From the NCBI RefSeq assembly GCF_018446385.1, contig NC_055992.1:16896877-16960876 (forward strand): a DNA stretch of 64,000 bases, read 5' to 3'. Each line of letters opens with the position of its first letter. The stretch's first letter is position 1. The DNA is from Zingiber officinale. Lineage: Eukaryota > Streptophyta > Magnoliopsida > Zingiberales > Zingiberaceae. The notes under the pieces are model-generated. The model was not told the DNA's origin. It ran no database searches and was given only the letters and a program-made list of their open reading frames with translations. Positions 48,501-60,800 of the stretch are shown here, one piece after another. A program made the position numbers and the translations under genes.

Positions 48501-51500
48501 GTGGATTTGGGTTCTCAGACAGACACATCACTTAACATGCTCAACACGTGTCAAAATGCATCAGGATCAATTTGGATGGGTTTTAATCCTTAAATTCTCT
48601 TCACTCAGTTTGTTTACTTCCATTAAAAAAATAGAACTATAGTAACTAATAGTCAATGAGTTAAAATTTTAAAGAAACAAATTATAAATATATAACAAAT
48701 AGATTAAATAATGATATATCTTATCAATACTAATATTTGTGCACTGAATAGGGGCATCAATTCTTGTAGTATCTAAGTCAGATCAAGCCCATAATTTTCA
48801 TAACCTAGATTAAATAATGCTCCTCTGTTATTTGGTATTCAATATATTTTTTCTGTACACCCAACATATTTCTTCCTTCATCACTAGATGTTACACTTAC
48901 ATTTGAATAATTGGAACTGGAACAAGCATTGCCAGAGAAATACACAATCATGAAGCTCTGATGTGACTGACCAATAAATAATGCTTCAAAACGACAATAT
49001 TATGAAGGATATGAGTCCGATGAACTTCAACCATAATCAATCTCAGCTACACACTCCCTTATATATTGACGATCATGAACTTTATTCATGGCTGAACAGA
49101 GGAAAGAGTGATGCTGTATCTATTGAAACCTAATATATAAGATGCACTTGTTTGATAATTGGTTGAGACTTCCTATTGAAATCTCAAAGTGCATACAGAA
49201 TTAAGGAAATTTCATACATGATATAGCATCTAAATGTTCGTACCAATTTTTTCTGTTTAGAGCCAGAGGTCTTATCCTGAATCTTTCCATTTACAACTTC
49301 ACAAATGGTAGGCAAATCAGCTATCATATCTAATAAAAGCTTCCTGCATCACAAAAAACAAATAAAATTACTTTCATGGTTCATCTTGAATAATACAATA
49401 ACAATCAAGTCTTATCCCACTAAATGAGGTCGGCTATAAATAAGAAAAAATGATGATCAGAAAATTTGAGAATTAGGTAGTATGTGATACCATAACGTGA
49501 AACAAAAATAATTAAGATAAACAAAAAAGGTTATCCATGAATTGACAAAAAAAAACTAACTTTTTGAGCAAGTAATTATTTTTTGATTAAGAAATGATGA
49601 TATGATGGATGGAACGACAACAAAAACTATTTTGCATTGATGTTCTAGTCTATGGTTGGTTTGGCATTGCATTTGCATTTCAAGAGTACATTTAGAGAAT
49701 ACACTTTTTGCTAAAGTACACCATGAGAGAATTTAGTGTTTGGTACCCTGAATGTCAAAAATTATTTGCAAAATAATTTTAGCATATAGTGTATGGTACA
49801 AGTATGCTTGGAAATTTCATTTTCCTTTTTAAATAAAAAGATTATGTGCCTTCCATAACGAGCTATGAGAGCTTGTTTAAGTTTTTCCTAAGTTAGATTA
49901 TCTTTGATCTCCTTAAGAAGATTAAGCCAATGTGGATGCTACCTTCAATGGTGTTGTTTCAACCCTGTTCCTAACTGTTTGTTGATCTCTTGTAAAAGAG
50001 AACCATGTTGGTATATTTGAGACATCAATCATTGCATAATTACTCTTATTTCTTCCATATTTCCTTCTTACGTCACCATCCTCTCTTCCAAAATATTAAC
50101 CCTATTAGACATCTTTGGCATTCCTTCTAAGCATACAACCCCTCTTACATTGGCAAGTCGGACCAATGTTGGAATTCCAAAATCAAAATAGAGAAACACA
50201 CATAATTTTATTAGATTTAACACAAACAATATAAAAAAGAACACTCAAATCTACTAAAGAAATTCTCTCCACCAGTGAGAGTCAATGCTCTCTCCTGATA
50301 ATAATTCTCAAATCCTCCCCACCCTCTCTAACTTTACACAAACTTATAATCACACACATACTTAAAACATACTAACATAGCTATCACATAGATGTAACTG
50401 ATTCTAAAACATGATTGTCACCTATATATTAATTTTGTTAGGCCTCTTTTTGTTTTGTTCCTCCTGGAATATACAAGTCATGTCTTGGGTTCGTTTCCCC
50501 CATAATCCAGCACTTGGCCCACATCTGGAACTTGGTTCCTATCATAAGGTGGCAGATGATCTCAAGTAGGATCTGTGCTTCTCCATATCTTGTTTCTGGT
50601 AAATTGCAGCACTACTATTTGCAAATAATGGTTCAGTTATACCCAAACTTTTCTAGATGCACACCCATCCCCCCTTATTCCTGTGTTTATCTAATCCTTG
50701 CAATGGCATGGTTCACTAATCAAATAGTTAATTTGTTGAAGACCAAAAGGACAATTGGCTACTGTTTATGAGAATTTGGACCCTAACTTCTATATAAAAT
50801 ATACAAGTTGAATGAAAAAAAGAGAGTAAAAAACTCTTACGATAAAGGGTTACAGTATCACAAGACAACTGTGCTACACGTTTATTGTCAACTGGATCTT
50901 CATAAAAACAAATGAAAAAACCATTGCCTCTAAATGGCAAATTATGTTTCTGAACTTTTAAAAACAAGGCAATTTACATCCAAAAGATTTTCCACTCAAC
51001 ACTGTTCTATAGCTAACTATCATTTTTACAGACAAATTATTAGCAAAGTTTGCTGAGAAACCATGAATGAAACAATTATTCTAGAGAGAGAAAATGCTCT
51101 AATTGCATCTCCTAGACTCAAACATTACAGGTCAATGGAATTTATGGTTATAATCTTTTAGAATTTTTTTATAAAAGGTATGATGAAAGTAAATAAAACT
51201 GCAAATTAATAATTCACATTCTACCTACTACAACTGCATGCCTACTTGTGCTGCAAATGTTTATTTGACTCTCAATGATTCATTCAGAAACAATCCATCA
51301 TGAGCATATAGTAGTGAACTAATTCGTTGTATTGTCTGAGACAGAAGTGAACCACGTATTGAGTAGCTTAACAAGGATTTGGATGTATGAAATATTAGGT
51401 GCTTATGTTTGAGCATAATTGACACTTGTTTGTACAACAACAACAACAACAACAACCAAGCCTTTTTCCACTAGGTGGGGTCGCCTGTATGAATCCTTTT

Positions 51501-54500
51501 ACACCAATGAGCTCTATCTCCTATTATATCATCATCTATATTTAAATAAATTTTATCTTGTTTTATTGTTGCTAACCAAGTCTTTTTTGGTCTTCCTCTT
51601 CCTCGTTTGATATGTATATTTATCATAGTTTCACATCGCCTAACTGGAGCATTTATTGATCATCTAAGTACATGTCCGTACCATCTTAAATGTGTCTCTC
51701 GGAGTTTTTTCTCAATAGATGCAACTCCGACTTTCTCTCTAATGCTCTCATTTCTTATTTTGTCCATCCTCGTATGCCCATACATCCATCTTAACATCCT
51801 CATCTCTACAACTCTCATCTTCTGCTCATGTGCTTGAGTCATAGCCTAACATTCAGCTCCATATAACATAGCAGGTCTAACTGCGGTTTTATAGAACTTA
51901 CCTTTAAATTTAAGAGGTACTTTATGGTCACATAAAACACTCGACGCTCCCCTCCATTTCACTCATCCTGCTTATATTCTATGTAAGACATCTGTCTCAA
52001 TCCCTCCATCATTTTGCAAAAATGATCCTAAATATTTAAATATCTCGGTTCCGGGCAACTCGTCCTCTCCTATCTTAACAATTGTTTCATTACTTCTAAT
52101 ATTGCTAAACTTAAATTCCATATATTCTGTCTTTAATCTACTAAGCTTAAAACCTTTCCCTTCTAGTGTTTCCCTCCAAGATTTTAGTTTAGCATTTACT
52201 CCTTCACGTGTCTCATCTACCAAAATAATATCATCTGCAAACAACATGCATCACAGTACTGTATCTTGAATGTGCGCAGTGAGTTTGTCCATAATTAGTG
52301 TAAAAAGATAGGGACTTAGAGTTGATCCTTGATGTAACCCTATCTTTATTGGAAATGCTTCAGTTACTCCGCCTGAAGTCTTTACTCTGGTCGTTATATC
52401 CTCATACATATCCTTAATTAGTTCAATATATATTACGCTAACACCTCTCTTTTTTAAAATTCTCCATATAATTTCTCTTGGGACTCTATCATAAGCTTTT
52501 TCTAAGTCAATGAATACCATGTGTAGATCTTGTTTTTGCTCCCGATATTTTTCAATTAATTGTCTAAGAAGATGTATAGCTTCTATTCTCGACTTTCCAG
52601 GCATGAACCCAAATTGACTTTCTATCACTGTGGTCTCCTTCCTTAATCTTTTTTCTATTACTTTCTCCCAAAGTTTCATAGTATGACTCATTAGTTTAAT
52701 ACCCCCATAGTTTGCAAAATTTTGTACATCTCCCTTGTTCTTATATAAGGGAACTAGAGTACTTATCCTCCATTGATTAGACATTTTTTCGTTTTCAATA
52801 TCATGTTAAATAATTTTGTAAATCATTCAACACCTTGTTTCCCTAAGCACTTCCATACCTCTATCGGAATATCATCTGGTCCAACGACTTTTCCATTGTG
52901 CATCTCATTTAAAGTTTGTTTTACTTACTTCTGAAGTTTGAATTCTACGATAAAAATTAAAATTTCTATGCTCATTTGACCTACTTAAATTACCTAAGTT
53001 AAGTTGGTCACCTAAACCTTCATTAAAAAGTTGATGAAAATATCTCTTCCACCGCTCTTTTATTTCTCCATCGTTTACTAATACCCTATTACATTCATCT
53101 TTAATACATTTTATTTGGCTAAGATCTCTTATTTTCCTTTCTCCCGCTTTAGCTATTCTATAAATGTCTCTTTCCCCTTCTTTTGTATCCAATTTTTTAT
53201 ATAACTATTTAAAAGTTTCATTTTTTGCTTCACTCACTACTTTCTTACCTTCTTTCTTGGCTATTGTATATTTTTTTAAGTTTTCCTCGTTCTTACAAAT
53301 ATATAATTCTTTATAAGCTATTCATTTTTCCTTCACTTTCTCTTGTACTTTCTCATTCCACCACCAAGATTTTTTACTTAGTGGTGCATGTCCCTTTGAC
53401 TCACCGAGTACACTTTTAGCTACTATTTTCAACTTTGATACCATCTTATCCCATGTTGTATTAGAGGCATCGTATATGTCACCTAATGCTTGTACTTCTA
53501 CCTTCTCCTTAAATATATTTTGCTTCCCATCCTTTAACTTCCACCACTTAATTCTAGGAATTGTATATATTTTCTTTCTATTGATACTATGTTTGAGGCG
53601 TATATCCAACACTACTACCCTATGTTGGGTAGTTAAGCTTTCTCCAGGGATGACTTTGCAATCTTTACAAATCTTTCTATTCTTCTTCCTAATCATAAGA
53701 AAGTCAATTTGTGATTTATTATTCCCACTTTTGAATGTGACTAAGTGTTCTTCTCTTTTCTTAAAAAGCGTATTAACTAATATAAAGTCATATGTTATCG
53801 CAAAATCTAATATAATTTTCCCTTCCTCATTTCTTGTTCCAAACTCATAACTCCCATGACACTTGTTTGTACATGAATAAAAAATAATAACTTTGCTATG
53901 TATGTCTGTTAGTTGATGGTGTCTCTCTTTGCCCTCATATGGCACACACCTACGATTGATCCTGCTCAGGACAGTTAGCCAAACCCATTAGGTAATCTTA
54001 CCCTTTGCACCCAATCCTCAAGAAGACTTTTGTGGCTTCTCATGTTGATGTTCAGAGTTCTACAAGACTGTTTATTTTGCTTCAGCACCAAAGCCTTCTC
54101 ATAATGGTTGAAAGGAGCACTACTTCCATTGTTACCCAAAATCTTCACTGAAATAGTCGTCGTTGTCCTTCAGTATGCACTTTCGTCTTGGGTTTGTTGA
54201 GTATTAAAAGTATAAATATATAGATTAGTTACTTTATAAACTGATCAAGGTTTTGAGATAAGTGAATAACTGATTAGCAAATCAACTTTTAAATGGTAAG
54301 GACTGCGTTCAAATCATAACTAAAAAATAATAATAATATTTCATTATTTCATGTGTTAAGTTAGTGTCAATCAAGTGAAATATATTAATTCACACATGAA
54401 GGGGAAGCATTCAGAATATAAATTTATACAGACTGATCCTTTTCTAAGAGCTTGAACTTTTGTAGTAAGCAGTTAATGAATCAACTTTAAGATGGAGGAG

Positions 54501-56948
54501 ACGAGATACTTCTTTTGTTGTTTCAAATGATTTGCTCGTCTTGCCGACCGCTATGTGTCTCATTGCTTTTATGTATTTTAAAAATTGGCATGATACTTAT
54601 CAAGCACTATCTGATTTTGTGTCCATTTAATGAACTATGTGAAATTGAACATACTGACATGAGTATATCACTAAAAAAATTTAGTTTGGTCAAACAGGTA
54701 TCACATTAACTTCTGAATTGCCCGACAAAGTTTACCCATAGTTAAATGACTAACTGACAAGAAAGGAGTTCATATGAATGTGTAGGACAAATGGATAAGC
54801 ATTGACAAGAATATAATCAACAAATTTCATCTTACTCACCTATGTTTTTTATCAAACTGAAACCTGCCACTGAAATAAGATGACAAGGCAAGTAACCATG
54901 CATCACTGTGTAAAGCAACCAAAGATAACCAGGGTTTCTTTTCCATTCCATCTCTAGCAAAGTTAATGCCCAAAACAGGCTCTGGAATCTCTGGAGGAAC
55001 TTCTTCTGCAGGTAAACTAACCTCCCACTGCTCATCTGGATATCCATAGAGACACAGATTTTCTTTTGCTGGAAAAAGTAGCATGTGGTTAAGGTCAAAG
55101 TAACCACATTACAGCAGGAACAGTACCAAAAGCAAGTTCACCAACATATTGGTTATAGCATTTTGGATCAACAAATCTCTATCTTCACCAAGTTCTAAGA
55201 CCATAGTAGTTTTGAAGGAAAAAGCAAGGAAAAAACCAGATTGTATCATAAGTATTAGTTGATAATATTGGGTAGACAGATAGTAAAACCTATATTGTAT
55301 CAGTGTTATTCAGTGTATAAAATGTTTCCTGATTGATTGACTATTGCATAGATATCCTCCACAAGGATAACAGTATGTAAAACATCTTCTTATGACTAAT
55401 TACCTAAGAAGTTAAATCTAATGCTGCAAAGAGGAGTGACTATATAAGGCCGCAGCAAATAATGGAGATTCAAACTTTTTAGGAGGCATAAAATGGAACC
55501 TACATAAGCATGCAGTGATTATTGCCTTTATACTCTCATAGTTGATACACGATTCCATGTTTTACATTCTGTTGATTAACAGAATTATATAAACGTTATT
55601 GCTTCTTATTTATTGCATTTTAAAGATGGTGAACAGGACACAGGGCATCATTGAGTTACATCAAGGAAGCCTTAATCCCAAAATGAGAATAATTAAAGAA
55701 AAAAATTATAGACGATGATCAATGTTGAGCAATTTGTCATATTACTCCACCTCTACATAAAAGAAACAGCTAAGCCTTAAAGGTCAAGCATTGATAGTAT
55801 ACTAGTAAATGCTAATAGTAAGAAGCAATAAAATCAACTACAAATTACTATTCAAGAAAAGCATAGGCAAACTGTCAAACTCTTGCTCCATTTGTTAAAA
55901 ATTGACAAATGGCAGGACTCCAGAGTATTTTCACCATAATTCTCCTTAAGTTCAGAATTAATATGACCCAGAGAAACACTATTCTTTAGAAACAATAAGG
56001 AAAACTATATCAAAGAAAAGGAAAAATAACACATCAATCTGTGAGCATGTTGTCCACTGAGCACATTCAAAGAAAATAACACTACTCTTTCACATATAGT
56101 GTAAGTATGTCAAACATACTAGCACATTCAAAGATATTTTACCTATTTATAAAACCATTACTGGCCACTGAGCATTTACTATCCCCTAGTGTTTCAATTT
56201 TTCTTATGAGAGTTTAAGGTTGGTTATGGTTTACACAATTGCATAATGAAAGAGGTTATTTATTAAATCAGAATGTTATTTATTGGAATTGACTATATCT
56301 TAAGAGGATGTTCCTTCTCCCTCCTAGCTTGCTACCCAAGTAAACCTAGCCTCAGTCTAAGCACACAAGAAGACCTAGGGTGCTCACATTTAATATGGAA
56401 TAATGAGGCACCGAGCACCCCAAACAATAGGTAAATTTATAACACATCAGTGCTCAAACCACTAATGCTAGTTTTCTGAATTATTGATTATTCGAATCCC
56501 TGGTACTCGCAATCTGGTAAATTTCAGATAAACTGGAAACAATGTAACTCAGTAACTCCCATCGCAAAAGCTCAGAGTACTACAATTGCATGTGAATGTA
56601 TCTCTCTCCATTGCAATAACCCCACAAAACTAAAGACCCAAATGCCGAGGCTTCATTACTTACAACTACTTGAATTCCAAAACCTAAGTTGACTAGCAGG
56701 AGCTAAGATGGAGGAACTACAAACCAGGATCGCATTGCTGATAGAAGTCCTCGAAATCTGCATAGACGAATCACCAGAAACCGGAAGAAGGTCAATGAAG
56801 ATAACATCTCTGAAAAAGTAAAAGAAGGAATGAGCAAAGTGGAGTTACCGGTGGTGAGGGCCTTGAGGATGCCAGCTCGCCGGTTCTTGATGTCGCGGAA
56901 GACCTCCTCCACCATGCGGGAGTTTTGGGAAGCCGATCCACGGTCCAT
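42588..56948 (-). CDS. AL: Alfin-like PHD-finger protein, five exons, intact
   Basis: A nuclear chromatin reader: plant Alfin-like proteins bind trimethylated Lys4 of histone H3 through a C-terminal PHD finger. Coding exons on the minus strand: 56948-56849, 56757-56725, 55068-54840, 49343-49244, 42845-42588. All introns are GT/AG, and the exons join to 720 nt, 239 aa plus a TGA stop. Residues 1-130 form the Alfin domain ([80 protein letters not shown]). A Lys-rich linker and an acidic run (about 169-181) follow. The PHD finger keeps all C4HC3 ligands: Cys184, 187, 200, 203, His208, Cys211, 227, 230. A Trp sits at 197. Length is normal for the family. Introns 3 and 4 (5.5 and 6.4 kb) are loaded with mobile elements. 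Confidence 0.96.
43340..43810 (-). mobile_element. Diverged RTE-type LINE fragment, split by a SINE tail
   Basis: The plus strand shows the same order of motifs as the LINE 3' end at 51437 (caac-type tail with 'cccaactatttgag', 'cttcctctctccctc', 'taactagaacat', 'atgcccataccat', 'cttatgattctcatctct') but at much lower identity, so it is an older or different subfamily. It lies in intron 4 of the Alfin-like gene. The ends are approximate. Confidence 0.55.
43544..43619 (+). mobile_element. 5'-truncated SINE tail with a 17-bp target duplication
   Basis: Seventy-six bases lie between perfect copies of tggatatgcccatacca (43527-43543 and 43620-43636). The 3' end (gggggcgagcgtattcgcctttttgc) parallels the end of the SINE at 46129. 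It inserted into the LINE fragment. Confidence 0.8.
44200..45530 (-). mobile_element. Solo LTR, Sirevirus-like, in Alfin-like intron 4
   Basis: On the minus strand it starts TGTTGGTGCAATCGACC at 45530 and ends GATCCAACA at 44200. The target duplication gttgt lies at 44195-44199 and 45531-45535. It carries a 'ctagtgagtgaagctaggtgg' tandem array (45190-45330), related to the array in the LTR at 3749, GC-rich palindromic 'gggcgctcgga' motifs (about 44690-44740) and a TATA box (minus strand, about 44572-44579). The frames inside are not genes. Confidence 0.92.
45705..46090. mobile_element. Candidate MITE with 22-24-bp terminal inverted repeats
   Basis: The left end tgatttaaaatctcgaatcg and the inverted right end tgaattaaaatctcgagccg match with three mismatches. 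Both are flanked by TA (45703-45704 and 46091-46092), which could be a TA duplication. The interior is AT-rich plus a CpG-containing stretch (about 45970-46060). It does not have the usual Stowaway terminus, so the class is uncertain. Confidence 0.5.
46129..46348 (+). mobile_element. tRNA-derived SINE with a 17-bp target duplication
   Basis: Flanks attaagcacccaagtat (46112-46128) and attaagtacccaagtat (46349-46365) differ at one base. The body has an A-box-like ttcagttagttagaggg (about 46145-46160) and a B-box-like ggatcaattct (46186-46196) at normal spacing. It ends in ggggtgagcgta...cttttgctaca. It sits in intron 4 of the Alfin-like gene. Confidence 0.85.
48004..48154 (-). mobile_element. 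Short tRNA-related SINE with a 20-bp target duplication
   Basis: Perfect 20-bp flanks aaacttaagcatgtttaata lie at 47984-48003 and 48155-48174. On the minus strand the body opens with a good A box (tagcataatgg, 48141-48151) and has a weaker B-box candidate (ggtttactcc, about 48101-48111). Its middle (tttacctccctcc...ggggtcgac) resembles the middle of the SINE at 46129. It lies in Alfin-like intron 4. Confidence 0.82.
49395..49440 (-). mobile_element. Very short RTE LINE 3' end
   Basis: The plus strand reads caataacaatcaagtcttatcccactaaa then 'gaggtcggctata', the last 45 or so bases of the RTE family found at 38269 and 51437. It is a 5'-truncated remnant in Alfin-like intron 3, next to exon 4. 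Confidence 0.6.
51437..53856 (-). mobile_element. RTE-clade LINE, 5'-truncated, in Alfin-like intron 3
   Basis: A perfect 17-bp target duplication tgacacttgtttgtaca lies at 51420-51436 and 53857-53873. On the minus strand the element ends in the TTG-rich tail (ttggttgttgttgttg) typical of plant RTE elements. It is 2420 bp and begins part-way through the endonuclease domain. It is in the same orientation as the host gene. Confidence 0.95.
51640..53856 (-). pseudogene. RTE LINE endonuclease and reverse transcriptase, broken
   Basis: On the minus strand it begins with an apurinic-type endonuclease part ([30 protein letters not shown]) at the 5' end. The reverse transcriptase follows: [15 protein letters not shown], the first catalytic Asp in [25 protein letters not shown] and the FADD box. 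A stop just upstream of the FADD box (near 52248) and several frameshifts, for example near 52790-52905 and 53192-53322, inactivate it. The C-terminus has the RTE tail domain ([19 protein letters not shown]). The RT would copy the LINE RNA at the target site. Confidence 0.92.
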
Positions 56949-57080
56949 CTGGGGGATCGAGGACCGGCAATTGACAACGAAGAGAGAGGTGGCAAGGCGA
57001 AAGAAGGGCGTCAAGCTTCGAGAGAGAAGACGAAGGGAAGAAGAACTTAACGGTGGGACAAGGGTAATATTTCTAATAAT

Positions 57081-57089
57081 ATTTATATA
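57081..57089 (-). promoter_or_regulatory. Probable TATA box of the Alfin-like gene
   Basis: The minus strand reads TATATAAAT here, 133 bases upstream of the ATG at 56948. Between them is a pyrimidine-rich stretch (about 56960-57060) that looks like a plant 5' untranslated region. Confidence 0.5.
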
Positions 57090-57099
57090 TTTCTCCAAG

Positions 57100-58043
57100 C
57101 GGAGAAGGAAGAGGATGGGAGAAAAGTACGGCTTCCGGTAAATTAGTCGTGCTGATATACCCACGTACGATTGCACAACCAAGTGGGGTCCATCGGTCGA
57201 CGTGGCAACCTATGACGGGCGATGAAACCGGGAAGATTTTGTGGAGGAATTTTCATTTTGCCTGCATTTTTCGTAATATTAATGCACTTCAAATATTGCC
57301 AAAAAAAATAAAGAATTATTTAAAAACACTTTTATTAGTTATTTTCTACTCGAAAACGACCTACATAAGTTTTTTTTCCTAAATATCTTCAACCCCTAAA
57401 TTCCCTCCTCTCCTTCCTCATTTTAATAATCAAGTTTTAATTAAAAAATTATCTCCGTGATGCGATATTAATATTAAAGTACTTACAAAAATAATCAAAG
57501 AATCAGAATTTAAATTTCTAACCGGGTGAATATTTGAGAAGTCGATTTCAGATCACTTAGATGAATTGTCAAATAATAATAATTTAAATTTAAATAAGTA
57601 CTTAAAAAAACTTATTCAGAACTCAATTAAAAATTCTAAATTTATTCAAAACATAATTAAATGTATATATAATTTTTAATAATGGATCAAAAATATTAAA
57701 TATATCTTTAACATTAAATATTAGATATGGAAATAATATAAATTAAATTATAATTAAACAATGAATATCAAAGTATAAATTGGATGAATATGATCACCCA
57801 CTTCTGACATTTAACTTAATAATAATAATTTAAAATAATTGTTAGTTTATTTTATCTACATGATACTTTTTAATATTTAATTATATTTTAATCAAATATT
57901 ATTTAAGTATTAAAGTATAATACTTAAAAATTATAGCTCTAAGGTGCAATATTGAATTTTTACAAAATTTCAAACATTTTTCTAAAATCACTAATAAATT
58001 TAGTTTTTAATACCCTTTTCTTATTTTATAGTCTTGTCATTTA
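57100..58043. other. AT-rich intergenic region
   Basis: No gene or recognised element. The first 150 bases may be upstream promoter of the Alfin-like gene (the acgt cores at 57164 and 57199 are possible factor sites). The rest is AT-rich with many homopolymer runs. Confidence 0.5.
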
Positions 58044-58512
58044 GGCTATGTTTACTCAAGAGTGTGGATGAGGAAAGGAAAGGAATCAACTATGGAAAGT
58101 TATCTTTGGAGGAAGAGAAAAGAAATGGTGAAGAAATCTTTTCCTTTGCACACTTGTTTACCTTGATAGAGGAAGGTGAATACTTATTATGTAATTTTGT
58201 AAATCAAAAAGGGTGCATGCGCCATTTTTTGGGTACATAGTGTAATTTTCTGAGTTAAAAAGGCTACATGCGTCATTTTTTTTGGTATATGGTGTAATTT
58301 TGTGAATGCAAAAGGGGTACATGCGTCATTTTTTTTTCCATCCGCTGCTTTCCGTCCGATTTTGAGGTGATCGATTTTGGCTCAAAAATTATCCACTGAT
58401 GGATTGCGTTACTTTTCCTTCTGAAAATTTTAATGAAATAAACGACTTAAACTTTTCCACTGTGGAAACTTTTCCTTAATTTTACTTTCCACTCTCCCAA
58501 GTAAACATAGCC
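58044..58512. mobile_element. Tourist-like (PIF/Harbinger) MITE
   Basis: The target duplication TTA lies at 58041-58043 and 58513-58515. Terminal inverted repeats start GGCTATGTTTACT at both ends and extend about 25 bp with few mismatches (left ...caagagtgtgg, inverted right ...tgggagagtgg). The 469-bp body contains three tandem units of about 55 bp at about 58150-58340 (theme 'tgtaattttgtgaat...tacatgcgtcatttttt'). The reading frame at 58034-58240 lies in it and is not a gene. Confidence 0.88.
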
Positions 58513-58659
58513 TTATTGTCCAACTCTCCTCTCCCACAATTTAACTCTCCATTGCTTTCTTTAAAAAAATCAGGAGAGGAAAATGCCATGTAATTTTTTA
58601 GGATAAAAACATCCACAAATATCTTACGATCTCAAATATTCCTCGTTAGAAGGGAATTT

Positions 58660-58672
58660 GGGGGGGGGGGGG
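58660..58672 (+). repeat. G13 homopolymer
   Basis: Thirteen consecutive G bases between AT-rich stretches. Runs like this are often mis-sequenced, so the exact length is uncertain. Confidence 0.85.
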
Positions 58673-58779
58673 ATATTTTAAATTATAGGTATAGAAATCT
58701 AGTGATTTTTTTTTTGACATAATTGATCTTTAAAGTTTTAATATTTATTTGACAATATATTTAATGAAATCTAGTCAAA

Positions 58780-59482
58780 TCAAGATTGATCGGATGACTA
58801 GCAAGGATGAGAAGTCTACTGAATGAGTATTCCTAACTACGATTAAGTAAGGGAAGTTCTAATCACAACTAGGCAAGAAAAAATTCGATAGATCGTGGAA
58901 ACTAGGTAGGAAGTCTAGATAGGTCAAATGGACCTAATATCTGGTAGAAAGATTCGATAGGTCTGGAGGATCTGATATCGAATCTCTAGCGGGCTGATCC
59001 GATGTTGAGCCTTGGTGAGTGAAGTCAGGTGGTGAAAACTCTAGGGGGAGGTAACTCTATGTCATGGTGAGTGAAGTCAGGTGGTGAAAATCCTAAGGAG
59101 AGGTAACCTTAGGCAACGAGAAGTCTTGAAGGAGTAAACTCCAAGCAAGGTTGATCGAAAGATTTCCCGTTGATCACGTGCAGTCGATCAAACCAGCAAA
59201 TCTTAGTAAACTTAAGTTTAGTTTTACCATAGTATTTTAAATTATTATTGTTGTTGACTAATTTAGTATTACAAGGAAAGTCTTAGTGGATCAGGCGATC
59301 AAACACTGAGCAGAGAAAGTCCAAACAGGTCTGGAGGACCAAATGTTTGATAGATAGGTTAAGGTAAACAACTGGAGTCAAGCGACGGGGAGATCGTATC
59401 CTGAAAAGGGACAAATCCTATGTCGATGATCCAACTGAAGAAAGCAAGAGGTTTCCAAGTTGAGATCAAGACAAGTCTTATT
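58780..59482 (+). mobile_element. Sirevirus-like LTR remnant
   Basis: It contains 'atggtgagtgaagtcaggtggtgaaa' units (about 59010-59095), related to the array in the LTRs at 3749 and 45190, plus 'agatcgtatcctgaaaagg'. No TG start or coding part is visible. It is cut on the right by the LTR at 59483. Boundaries are approximate. Confidence 0.55.
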
Positions 59483-60548
59483 TATTGGTGTAGTTTGCAT
59501 TAATGGTCTAACTCAGGTTTTGATGAATGACAAGTAAGTTGAGTTAGGTTTTGTTGTGATCTAACCACTTGATTAAGTGTGCAGGAGAAGTCCAGATAGA
59601 TCGACGGGCTGACTAGATATCTTGCAGGAAACCCAGCTAGGTCAACGGGTCGATTGGATAGCTGGCACGAAGTCCAGATAGGTTGACGGGTTGACTATAT
59701 ATCTGGCGAGAAGTTTAGCCAGGTCAATGGGCCGATCGGATAGTTGGCATGAAGTCTAGATAGGTTGACGGGCTAATCGGATGTCTAGCAAATTGGTAAG
59801 TTAAGGTAAGTCACTGGAGGAGAGTGACATTGTGAGGATGCGTCCCGGTTGAGAGATAGTAGGCGTCAGTCCAGTTTAAGTCTATTTGGGATCCCTAAAT
59901 TGAGACCTTGGAAGGGCCTTCCATAGGATACATTTTGGATGCAGTCTCATATAAGTGTTGGGCTACTCGGAATCAAATTTACCAGGTTGAAGGCGCCTTC
60001 CAAGCCCTATTTAAGGTAGTCTCAAGAAGGCTTTGGAAGAACACTGATATACGAGCTACTATGCATCCGTTTGAGCTTCCGACTGCTCCAGGATTCTACT
60101 ATGACTCTGCTACAAAGCTACTACGCTCGACGACTATTCCGAGGACTTCCAATTGTGGCCGGTACACCGATAACAACACACAAGCGCTCTTATTTCGATC
60201 CTTAAGTGTCGGTAACGAATTTTTTTGTGTACTTAATTTCTGCAAAAGGACAAGTACAGTGTGTTGCACTTGTTCTAATCCTTTTTGTACTCAATTCCTT
60301 CTTCCGGAGGTACCGGAAGAGGTTTTTAGTGTATTACCCATCGGTAGGTCCGTGGGACTTGGATCCTGGAGTATGAGTCGCCGAAGGCTCCGAACCAAGT
60401 AAACCGACTGTGTTTTCTTGTGATTTTTATTTTTTGGTTTCTTATATACTTTCCACTGCATTTTCACTCGCGATTTTAAAAATAAGAAAACAAGTTTTTG
60501 AAAATCACGTGATTCACCCCCCACTCTCACGTGCGTATTGATCCAATA
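59483..60548 (+). repeat. 5' LTR of the decayed Sirevirus
   Basis: It begins tattggtgta, where tgttggtgca is expected, and ends gatccaata at 60548. The array of 'gtccagataggttgacgggctg' units (59590-59790) resembles the arrays of the other Sirevirus LTRs. A 'gaaggcgccttcc' palindrome lies near 59991. A TATA-like tatttaa is at about 60009-60015. The frame at 59908-60402 is in the LTR and is not a gene. Confidence 0.82.
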
Positions 60549-60550
60549 AG

Positions 60551-60562
60551 TGGTATTAGAGC
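60551..60562 (+). promoter_or_regulatory. Mutated primer-binding site
   Basis: TGGTATTAGAGC, one base different from the standard TGGTATCAGAGC (C to T), two bases after the LTR end. Confidence 0.8.
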
Positions 60563-60800
60563 AAGGGCTGCTCTGAATTGGTGCAACCACCAATGAAGCC
60601 GAGGGAAAACGTTTTTAGTCTTTTTTCTATCTAAATTGGTAAAACTTTACCTATTTAAATATTTTTTTTTCTCATTTTGTTTTAACTCGAAGTTGGTGCA
60701 ACACCTCTCGAGTTCTTCTATTTTTTATATCTCAAACACTACTAATCCAATACCAAATCTTGGGACCTCCTTTCTCTTTTTCTATTTGTGTGCGAGATTC

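Noticed and set aside
49650..49830. A MITE starting 'ggttggtttggcattgca'
   Set aside because: The left end looks transposon-like, but no matching inverted end or target duplication was found.
53476..53850. 124-codon forward frame
   Set aside because: It is antisense to the LINE endonuclease/linker region.
58034..58240. 68-codon forward frame
   Set aside because: It starts outside and runs into the Tourist-like MITE and its internal repeats.
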